Of a stretch of DNA of 49,942 nucleotides, positions 40,277-46,874 are shown piece by piece. The position numbers were made by a program, and so were the translations under genes. Under the pieces are notes generated by a model. It saw only the letters and a list, made by a program, of their open reading frames with translations. It was not told the DNA's origin and ran no database searches. Position 1 is the first letter of the stretch; each line of letters begins with the position of its first letter. Source of the DNA: Lentisphaeria bacterium (GTDB lineage Bacteria; Verrucomicrobiota; Lentisphaeria; Victivallales; UBA1829). The stretch covers positions 1-49,942 of the forward strand of contig JAGBXB010000002.1 in the NCBI GenBank assembly GCA_017629515.1, read 5' to 3'.

Positions 40277-41062
40277 TTATTTCTGTAAAGTTTCTCCTGG
40301 AGCAATTTGAAACGCCTCACCATCCCATTCCCCCCACAATGTCAATGCCGTGGGATTATGGATGATGCGGCAATCTGCGGAAGTAACGATCTCTTTGGTT
40401 GCAAGCAGATACTCACAGATCTCACTGTTGGTAGCGTACCATATATCTTCCTTATTTGCCATTTTTGCACAGAATTCCTCCATGAGAGACCAGTTGTCCT
40501 GATTATTGAACTCGTAAGAGTGACCCCAGACAAACATCAACGCAAGTTTATTTTTTGCTGCAAGAAATTGATCCCCCTTATACAGAAGTTCATTATTATG
40601 ATGACAGGTGGGGATCCATTCCAAAAAATCATCAGGCAGACCGAAACCGTTCATCCCCGTCCTCCTGGCATAAATAAACCCTAATTGTTTAAGAAGTTTT
40701 TGTGTGTCTTCACTTCTTGCGCCGTAAGCATACGCCATTCCCCGCACGATTTTCCCGGTGATGCGTTCCAGATTTTTTCTATCTTCCAGCATTTCCTCCA
40801 CAGCGGAAAGTTTGGCAAGTTTGGGAAGAGTTTCATGGTTCAAACCGTGACAGGCGACCTCGTGATTTTTATATGTTTCCCGGATCTCACTTTCCGGCAG
40901 GCGTTTCCCCTGCCCCAACATGCCGCTATTGAGATTGAATGTTCCTTTCATGCCGTATTTATCGAAAATGGAAATCAGTTGTTTATCGTAAAAGATTCCA
41001 TCATCATAGCTGAAAGTCAGGGCTTTGGGTTTACCGTTTTGAAAAAAGAAGTTGAGTTTCAT
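40277..41062 (-). CDS. Polysaccharide deacetylase-like protein (NodB/CE4 fold)
   Basis: A 261-residue NodB-type protein. TFSYDDG with Asp20 and Asp21 gives the catalytic base and metal ligand, and HGLNHE with His72 and His76 gives the HxxxH metal site. AYAYGARSEDTQKLLKQLGF corresponds to motif 3, and LMFVWGHSYEF to a later motif. It has no signal peptide, so deacetylation of an intracellular glycan precursor or small substrate is more likely than wall editing. Its ATG overlaps the stop of the GH2-like gene by four bases (ATGA), so the two proteins are made together. Confidence 0.85.
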   Translation of the reverse strand: MKLNFFFQNGKPKALTFSYDDGIFYDKQLISIFDKYGMKGTFNLNSGMLGQGKRLPESEIRETYKNHEVACHGLNHETLPKLAKLSAVEEMLEDRKNLERITGKIVRGMAYAYGARSEDTQKLLKQLGFIYARRTGMNGFGLPDDFLEWIPTCHHNNELLYKGDQFLAAKNKLALMFVWGHSYEFNNQDNWSLMEEFCAKMANKEDIWYATNSEICEYLLATKEIVTSADCRIIHNPTALTLWGEWDGEAFQIAPGETLQK

Positions 41063-41808
41063 TCTTCTCCTCCATTTTCTCCTGTAAAGATTTTTCTAAC
41101 AAGAAGATTTTTCACTTTATCCAATGTCAGGAACGGGAAATCCGGCATCACAAAAGAAAATTCCCCTTCCGGAGCTGTATGCAGACATATAGAGGGATGC
41201 AGGGATAATTCTTCCCCCATCCTCCTGTCCATTCCACTTATATCAAGAGCAACGGCGATTCCCGTACGGTCGCATACTTCCAGTATTTTTTCCGCACAGC
41301 AAAGATCGGAGCCTTTCACAATGGTAAAATTGAATCCATATTTTCTGCTCAAACGCATGATTTCCGCAACAGAAGCAGTTTCAGAAAAATCGTGATAATG
41401 GCACAACAACTCTTTTCCATTGATATATAAGGAAATATTTTCCCCGTTTTTTACGATCTGTGCCTGACGCAATCCCGCCATCTGGATAATCAGAAAATGC
41501 GCGGCGCCATTTTTATAAAAAACAGTTTTCAATTCATACAAAGCAGGTTCCCCCAGAGTGTGGGGATTCCAGATAAGTGGATTGATGATCTTCACTTTCT
41601 GCCGGAAAGCAAGGGTATTTGCCCCTTTTTCCACGCTGAATCGGGCAGACTCGATCATTTCAAAGGAATCCACAAAAAAAGAGGCGATCAAAGTTGTACT
41701 TTCCGGGGCATCCAGCACCACAGAGGGGGTGATCTCCAACAAATTTCCTTCCTGGCGGAAGTGGTGGAGGATCCGGATCTTTTCATAAATTTTATCATCA
41801 GGGATCAT
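41059..41808 (-). CDS. Truncated GH2-like protein (Ig-like domain plus start of a TIM barrel)
   Basis: A 249-residue protein resembling the middle of a family 2 glycosidase. Residues about 35-130 match the immunoglobulin-like domain, with KIINPLIWNPHTLGEPALYELKT. LYINGKELLCHYHDF matches the start of the GH2 barrel. Then VAEIMRLSRKYGFNFTIVKGS and KILEVCDRTGIAVALDISG match the region before the catalytic acid. The barrel then stops: the nucleophile region is absent and the normal sugar-binding domain is missing. TAAGGAG precedes the ATG. It cannot be a conventional GH2 enzyme; a sugar-binding or partner role for the coupled deacetylase is possible. Confidence 0.6.
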   Translation of the reverse strand: MIPDDKIYEKIRILHHFRQEGNLLEITPSVVLDAPESTTLIASFFVDSFEMIESARFSVEKGANTLAFRQKVKIINPLIWNPHTLGEPALYELKTVFYKNGAAHFLIIQMAGLRQAQIVKNGENISLYINGKELLCHYHDFSETASVAEIMRLSRKYGFNFTIVKGSDLCCAEKILEVCDRTGIAVALDISGMDRRMGEELSLHPSICLHTAPEGEFSFVMPDFPFLTLDKVKNLLVRKIFTGENGGEE

Positions 41809-41817
41809 AAATGCTCC

Positions 41818-42735
41818 TTATAGTGTTTCTTTTTGATTCAACGGGGAATTTTTACGGATCTCTTTGAGAAATGCAGCATATTTACTTGCTTCATTCATAG
41901 CAAAAGAGTCATCTCTTGAAAGGGGGGAAAGCAATATGCTGCCCCGGTAGGAATAATGACACAAATATTCCAGAATAGGATAAAGATGCCCTTTCACAAG
42001 AGTTTCCCCTTTGTCCGCATTATAGGAAATGGTAACATTTTTTGTATCAAAGCCCAGATAAGCACACAAAGAAGCCAAATCCGTATTTTTATCCAATTCA
42101 TGGGGATAGAATTGAAGATGCAGTTTAACGGATGGACTCATACAGCGTCTTAAAAAGTTGCTTACCTTTTCCCGCAGTTTTCCTGTAAAAGAACTTCTTA
42201 TGCGGCAGGGAAGAAGAATATACATATTCAAACGGACAAGTACCGGATAAAGTTTTTTCAGAAGAAGCAATAAATTTTCCTCTTCCTCCCTGTCCCCCCG
42301 TTCCAACATCTCATCAAGGGGCAGGTCAAAGGTAACTTTTTTCACATTCCAGAGGGAAAATTTCTGAAAGACTTTTTCCACATTGCAAACAAAATCCTCC
42401 ATCATTTTTTTATCACAATGCAGAAGAGTGGAAGCAAAGGATGGGGAAACAAGTCCACCGCCAGTTATAAGAGGAAAATATTCCATAACTTTATTGCGCT
42501 GTTGTATATTCAAGGCATCCAGTTGGGTTTCCAATAATTCCATTGCGGAAAACCCCTCCTGATCCCCGATTTCCAGTAGTGTGGCAACTGGGAGGGATGA
42601 AGAAACACAACTTATACCGAAACAACCTTTTCCCTCTCCTGTTTCCGGAACTCCATTGTTTCCTTTTTCCGGCGGAGTGCAGAAAGAAGCCAGTTCTCTA
42701 CTGGATACTGTCCTTTTCATCATCTTTTCTACCAT
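41818..42735 (-). CDS. Protein of unknown function between ribE and the GH2-like gene
   Basis: A 305-residue protein that I do not recognise. It has no signal peptide or membrane helix. The strand-helix alternation (KKVTFDLPLDEMLE, LVRLNMYILLPC, VKLHLQFYPHELD, LGFDTKNVTISYNADKGE) and closing segments LSPLSRDDSFAMNEASKYAAF are compatible with a TIM barrel, perhaps a degenerate sugar-isomerase type. The ATG at 42735 lies 7 bases after ribE; a second ATG at 42720 follows a better purine-rich stretch. Position in the ribD-to-tsaC run suggests co-transcription, but no role can be assigned. Confidence 0.6.
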   Translation of the reverse strand: MVEKMMKRTVSSRELASFCTPPEKGNNGVPETGEGKGCFGISCVSSSLPVATLLEIGDQEGFSAMELLETQLDALNIQQRNKVMEYFPLITGGGLVSPSFASTLLHCDKKMMEDFVCNVEKVFQKFSLWNVKKVTFDLPLDEMLERGDREEEENLLLLLKKLYPVLVRLNMYILLPCRIRSSFTGKLREKVSNFLRRCMSPSVKLHLQFYPHELDKNTDLASLCAYLGFDTKNVTISYNADKGETLVKGHLYPILEYLCHYSYRGSILLSPLSRDDSFAMNEASKYAAFLKEIRKNSPLNQKETL

Positions 42736-42742
42736 ATTTTTA

Positions 42743-43405
42743 TCAGAAAAAGCCCGCTTTTTCCAGACTTTCCAAAGTTATGCTGCTTTCTTTATTTTCA
42801 CTGCAATTTTTATTATTGAGCCGCATGAGGAAACTATATACATATTTCCCCAGCATATCCGTTTCCAAATTTACACTGTCGCCGCTTTTTTTTGCTTTCA
42901 GATTTGTTTCATTCCATGTTGTGGGAATGATGCAGATGGTGAAAGAAGATTCCTTTACAGAGGCGACCGTAAGCGATATGCCGTCAACAGCAATACTGCC
43001 TTTGGAAACGATATACATAAGAATCTCTTTTTCAGCCGAGATCTCCAATACCGTATCATCCCCCTGTTTTCCCAGTGAAAGGATCTTGCCAGTTCCATCC
43101 ACATGACCGGAAACGATGTGACCGCCAAGCCTGTCATTTGCGGCAAGTGCCCGTTCCAGATTTACGATACTGCCGGAAACAAGTTCCCCCAGAGAGGTTT
43201 TATCAAAGGTTTCTTTCAGAACATGAAAAGAAAGCATATCACCGGAAAACTCTTCCAGTGTAAGGCAGGTACCGTTTACTGCAATACTTTCCCCCGGTTT
43301 CAGATCGTGAAAAAGTTTATGGGAACGGATAAAAAGTTTTCCTGCTTTTCCTGTCATATTTTTTCCGGAGAAATCTCCCGTACACTGTATCAATCCTGTA
43401 AACAT
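42743..43405 (-). CDS. ribE: Riboflavin synthase, alpha subunit
   Basis: Dismutates two 6,7-dimethyl-8-ribityllumazines to riboflavin. The 220-residue protein has the two repeats of the family: MFTGLIQCTGDF at the N-terminus, SIAVNGTCLTLEEF, LERALAANDRLGGHIVSGHVDGTG, then SIAVDGISLTVASV and WNETNLKAKKSGDSVNLETDMLGKYV (quoted in part). AAGGAAAAAAG precedes the ATG, 9 bases after ribD. The C-terminal 25 residues beyond the second repeat are variable. No FMN riboswitch is visible upstream of the pair. Confidence 0.96.
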   Translation of the reverse strand: MFTGLIQCTGDFSGKNMTGKAGKLFIRSHKLFHDLKPGESIAVNGTCLTLEEFSGDMLSFHVLKETFDKTSLGELVSGSIVNLERALAANDRLGGHIVSGHVDGTGKILSLGKQGDDTVLEISAEKEILMYIVSKGSIAVDGISLTVASVKESSFTICIIPTTWNETNLKAKKSGDSVNLETDMLGKYVYSFLMRLNNKNCSENKESSITLESLEKAGFF

Positions 43406-43414
43406 CTTTTTTCC

Positions 43415-44446
43415 TTATTTATATTTTACCATACCGGAAAAAGCAAGGTCTTTTCCGTACTGTGTATATTTTACATCTTCCAAAGTATATGCTTCATCCA
43501 AATTTTCCGGAGAATTGCCGGAAATGGAAAGAATACTTTTTTCCCCGCCCAGGATCTTGGGCGCGATATGAAATTCCACTTTATTCACAACTTTTGCCGC
43601 AAGTGCCGAAGAAGCAAGAAATCCGCCGCACTCCAACAAAATGCCTGTAACATTTTCTTTTCCCAGTTTCAGAAGAAATTTATCCCAGGCGTCTTTATCT
43701 TCCAGTGTTACAAATTCCCAGTTTTCCCCGGAGGGTGCGATTTTCCTCATTTCTTCCACTCTCGTTGTTACAACGATCCTGCGGGGCGTTTTCAATATAT
43801 TGCCCTCTTCATCCCGCACAGTGAAACGGGGGTGATCTATCCGGAATGTAGAACCGCCTGTAACCACACAATCTGCCCACAAACGCAACTGCATCACTCT
43901 TTTTCTGGCCTCTTTACCGGTGATCCATTGGGATTTGCCGTTGTAACAGGCAATTTTCCCATCAAGAGTCTGGGCGATTTTCAATACAACAAAGGGTCTC
44001 CCTGTCGTGATCCAATGGAAAAAACCTTCATTGATTTGCTGACACTCTTTTTTCAGAATATTGGAAACTACTTCAATGCCAGCTTTCTCCAATATTTCCA
44101 CCCCTCTTCCGGCATGTTTCGGATTTGGATCAAGGCAGCCGATAACGACCTTTTTTACTTTTGCTGCAATAATGGCATCGGTACAGGCAGCAGTTCTCCC
44201 TCTGGTGGAACAGGGTTCAAGAGTAACATAAAGGATCGCCCCCTTTACATCATTACCTTTTTTTGCGGCATCGGCAAAAGCATTGACTTCTGCGTGTCCC
44301 TCCCCTGCCCGAATATGCCATCCTTCACCGAGAATGACATTCTCTTTCACCAGTACAGCCCCGACCATGGGGTTGGGTGAAGTTGTCCCCAAACCTTTTG
44401 CAGCAAGGGAAAGAGCCCTTTGCATGTAATAAATATCGTCGTTCAT
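43415..44446 (-). CDS. ribD: Bifunctional diaminohydroxyphosphoribosylaminopyrimidine deaminase / 5-amino-6-(5-phosphoribosylamino)uracil reductase
   Basis: Catalyses the deaminase and reductase steps of riboflavin synthesis. Residues 1-145 form the cytidine-deaminase-like part: TSPNPMVGAVLVK, GEGHAEVNAF (zinc His and catalytic Glu) and LEPCSTRGRTAACTDAI with both zinc Cys. The reductase part has RPFVVLKIAQTLDGKIA, SQWITG, ADCVVTGGSTFRIDHPRFTVR and LLECGGFLASSAL. Start chosen at ATG 44446; a TTG four codons earlier (44458) would overlap the stop of the C39-like gene. Total 343 residues, normal for RibD. Confidence 0.95.
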   Translation of the reverse strand: MNDDIYYMQRALSLAAKGLGTTSPNPMVGAVLVKENVILGEGWHIRAGEGHAEVNAFADAAKKGNDVKGAILYVTLEPCSTRGRTAACTDAIIAAKVKKVVIGCLDPNPKHAGRGVEILEKAGIEVVSNILKKECQQINEGFFHWITTGRPFVVLKIAQTLDGKIACYNGKSQWITGKEARKRVMQLRLWADCVVTGGSTFRIDHPRFTVRDEEGNILKTPRRIVVTTRVEEMRKIAPSGENWEFVTLEDKDAWDKFLLKLGKENVTGILLECGGFLASSALAAKVVNKVEFHIAPKILGGEKSILSISGNSPENLDEAYTLEDVKYTQYGKDLAFSGMVKYK

Positions 44447-44454
44447 TGTATTTC

Positions 44455-46008
44455 TCAATTATCCGGTTCTATGTAATATAATCCAGTAGTGATCGCCCAG
44501 GCGTCTTCCGCCTCCATTGTTTTTGCTTCATGCCCCCGGCCCCATGTATCAGAAAAAACAACAGATGTGATTTTGCCGGAAGTTTTTTTACTGCCGCGGG
44601 TCTGCCGGGCCGTTTTGACCATAAGTCCATCTTCCGTTTCATAGCCGATGATCAAGCGCAAATGCCCTCCCCTTGCCACATTCTTTTCCGGGGAAAGAGT
44701 CAATAATACCGACCAGATCACAGGGATACCTGCATCAATATTTTCTTTGATGAATTCGCTGAAATTCTTGTTAAAACCCTTTTTCTTCAGTTGAAGACTT
44801 GCTCTTCTTCCGATTTCCGGATCAACCGAAAGCAATGTTTTTTCCAGATCGATTTTTTCTCCGAATTTTATGACTCTGATCCTTGAAGCCTTTTCCTTTT
44901 TCGCAATGGAATTATATTTTGACACAAAACTTTCCAGTTCACTTACGGTTCGGAAATATTCATATTGTCTTCGTACATTGATATTGAGTTTTTTGGAGAG
45001 TCGTTTCAATGCCAGATACATATTGGCGGTTGATGTTCCTTCTGCGGCACTGCTTTTCATAAGTCCGGCAAGAACATGCTGATTGATGATTACCCCATAA
45101 TACATCATCACCCGTTCCAGTACAGCCGGCACACAATACCCTTTCGGTCCCTGATCAACCATGGGGATATCGGGGATGAGCGTTCTGTTATCCTTTTTTT
45201 TCACCTTTTTCACAAGATCAGCTTTTTTGACCTTGGAGGAGGTTATGGGTGTATTGGATTTATTTCTGCTACCCGGGCTTTTACCGGCATAAGAGGTATG
45301 GCTTTCAGATCTATAATCTTCCGGCAAAGCTGCTTCTGTATTTGCTGCGGAAAGTTCCCCGTAACAATAGGAGGCTCCGCCCTGGGGATTTTTACTGCCG
45401 CTCCACATAAGTTTCAAAGTATATTCCGGAGTTGTCCAGGAATAATAATGAATACTTTCATGTCTTTTCAATTTCTGTCTTCCGCTGACAGCTTTCTGTC
45501 CGGTCACGATATTAACAGCACTTTCCATCTGTTCAAGGGTACGCTTGAAAGTGTTTCTTGTGTAGGAAGTACCGGTTTCATCCCCTTCATTGAAAACAGA
45601 TACATAAAGACGGGAAAATTTTCCTTTTTCAAAAAAAAGAATGGCTTCTGCAAAATTTTTCCCGGCAAAAGTGATACTGGACTTGCGGCCCTTTCCGGAA
45701 TAGTATCTTGCGGCGTCTTTCCCGGAGGAAGTCCATTGGAACAATTTTCCGTACTGCCAGAAATCATTCCGGTGGAGATTTTTTACAGTAAGTTTCCCGA
45801 AATAATTTTCACCGTTTCTCAACAAATACAAAAGATCATTGGAAGAAATTGCTGTTTTCTTCATGGAAGAATTACTTGCTTTCTGCCATGTATTGTACCG
45901 GGCCTTTTTCCTGTAATGATTATTCTGTGCCTGCAAACAGGGAAGAAGAACAGAAAACAGCACAAGGAAAGCAAAGATTTTTTTACGGAATATTCTATCC
46001 AAAAACAT
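44455..46008 (-). CDS. Secreted C39-like papain-fold peptidase
   Basis: A 517-residue protein starting at ATG 46008 with AAGGAA upstream. An N-terminal signal peptide is evident (RKKIFAFLVLFSVLLPCLQAQ). Residues about 30-270 are of unknown fold. The C-terminal part is a C39-like cysteine-peptidase domain: IPMVDQGPKGYCVPAVLERVM with the oxyanion Gln and catalytic Cys, GGHLRLIIGY with the catalytic His, and FSDTWGRGHE with the catalytic Asp. Bacteriocin-type C39 domains are attached to exporters, but this one is stand-alone and secreted. The start of the riboflavin genes overlaps its end. A promoter lies at 46056-46084. Confidence 0.82.
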   Translation of the reverse strand: MFLDRIFRKKIFAFLVLFSVLLPCLQAQNNHYRKKARYNTWQKASNSSMKKTAISSNDLLYLLRNGENYFGKLTVKNLHRNDFWQYGKLFQWTSSGKDAARYYSGKGRKSSITFAGKNFAEAILFFEKGKFSRLYVSVFNEGDETGTSYTRNTFKRTLEQMESAVNIVTGQKAVSGRQKLKRHESIHYYSWTTPEYTLKLMWSGSKNPQGGASYCYGELSAANTEAALPEDYRSESHTSYAGKSPGSRNKSNTPITSSKVKKADLVKKVKKKDNRTLIPDIPMVDQGPKGYCVPAVLERVMMYYGVIINQHVLAGLMKSSAAEGTSTANMYLALKRLSKKLNINVRRQYEYFRTVSELESFVSKYNSIAKKEKASRIRVIKFGEKIDLEKTLLSVDPEIGRRASLQLKKKGFNKNFSEFIKENIDAGIPVIWSVLLTLSPEKNVARGGHLRLIIGYETEDGLMVKTARQTRGSKKTSGKITSVVFSDTWGRGHEAKTMEAEDAWAITTGLYYIEPDN

Positions 46009-46055
46009 GATCCATTTCCTTTTTTTTAATAACAGAAGCTCCAAATACAATTAAT

Positions 46056-46084
46056 AATATAAAATAAAGGAGTCTTTTTTTCAA
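46056..46084 (-). promoter_or_regulatory. Promoter of the minus-strand C39–rib–isp–tsaC run
   Basis: Minus strand: TTGAAA (46084-46079), 17-base spacer, TATATT (46061-46056), the same hexamers and spacing as the Phe-leader promoter. About 48 bases before the ATG at 46008. Confidence 0.7.
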
Positions 46085-46176
46085 GGCGATATAAAAAAAA
46101 GTCGGAGATTATCAGAAAAAGAAGGCATAATTCGTGTTTTATGGAGATAAAAAAGTTTTTTTGAGCCTCCTGTACT

Positions 46177-46205
46177 TGAAAAAATTTATACATCATGCTA
46201 AATTT
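46177..46205 (+). promoter_or_regulatory. Candidate promoter of the two secreted-protein genes
   Basis: TTGAAA (46177-46182), 17-base spacer, TAAATT (46200-46205). The -10 lies within the palindrome GCTAAATTTAGC (46197-46208). Confidence 0.5.
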
Positions 46206-46237
46206 AGCGAAAAGTATTCTATTCTTCCTGACAGGAA
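46197..46237 (+). promoter_or_regulatory. Two palindromes, candidate operators
   Basis: GCTAAATTTAGC (46197-46208) is a perfect 12-bp palindrome over the predicted -10. TTCCTG-A-CAGGAA (46225-46237) is a perfect 6+6 palindrome just downstream. Together they suggest regulation of the secreted-protein genes, but no regulator is identified. Confidence 0.45.
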
Positions 46238-46297
46238 AATGATTGATAGAAACAAGCATAATATGCAGAACATAAAACACAACAAAAGGAGTAAAAA

Positions 46298-46858
46298 ATG
46301 ACAACAAAAACTCTTCTTACCGTACTTGCACTTGCAAGTTCCGCCGTACTTTTTGCTGCCCCCGCCGCAAAAAATTTTGTAAGCAATCCCTCTTTTGAAG
46401 GAAAAGTAAATGCCAAAGGTGTACCCGTCTCCTGGGGCGTGGATTCTGCAGCAACAGGTTCCATTGTAAAAAATGCAGATGGAACACACGCTTTCAAACT
46501 TACCGGGCAATTTCTCCGTCAGATCCTTTTCGGAAGTGCCTTCACTCCCAAGACGGATAAATATTTTCAGATCACCCTGAAAGCATCCGGTAAAGGTAAA
46601 CTGTATATTTCCCAGGCACATTTTACCACCCCCGTAAATGAAAAAGGGAAAAAATACAACAAATTTATCAATTCCACCGGGATCGCCACCTTTGCTCTGA
46701 CCGACAAGGTAACAGAATACAAAGCCGATCTCAAGATCCCTGCCGGGGAGTTCTGCCAGCTTCTCTTCCGTGTGGATAAGAAAAATGAAGCCATTATTGA
46801 TGACGTTTGTGTTATGGAAGTTCCTGCACCTGCATCCGCTCCTGCTGCGAAAAAATAA
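46298..46858 (+). CDS. Small secreted carbohydrate-binding-like protein
   Basis: A 186-residue exported protein. The signal peptide is MTTKTLLTVLALASSAVLFA with a likely cut after AAPA or nearby. The rest is one beta-sandwich of the CBM4/9 kind: FVSNPSFEGKVNAKGVPVSW at the start, a central RQILFGSAFTPKTDKYFQIT, LKASGKGKLYISQAHFT, and a closing CQLLFRVDKKNEAIIDDVCV. The C-terminal end of the next gene product has the same order of motifs, so they are paralogous modules. The last 12 residues are Ala/Pro-rich. AAAAGGAG precedes the ATG. Glycan binding is inferred from fold only. Confidence 0.72.
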   Translation: MTTKTLLTVLALASSAVLFAAPAAKNFVSNPSFEGKVNAKGVPVSWGVDSAATGSIVKNADGTHAFKLTGQFLRQILFGSAFTPKTDKYFQITLKASGKGKLYISQAHFTTPVNEKGKKYNKFINSTGIATFALTDKVTEYKADLKIPAGEFCQLLFRVDKKNEAIIDDVCVMEVPAPASAPAAKK

Positions 46859-46874
46859 AAGATAAGGAATATAA

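Noticed and set aside
44447..44458. TTG start for ribD at 44458
   Set aside because: It overlaps the stop of the preceding gene and adds only four residues; the ATG at 44446 fits the family N-terminus, although coupling through TTG cannot be fully excluded.
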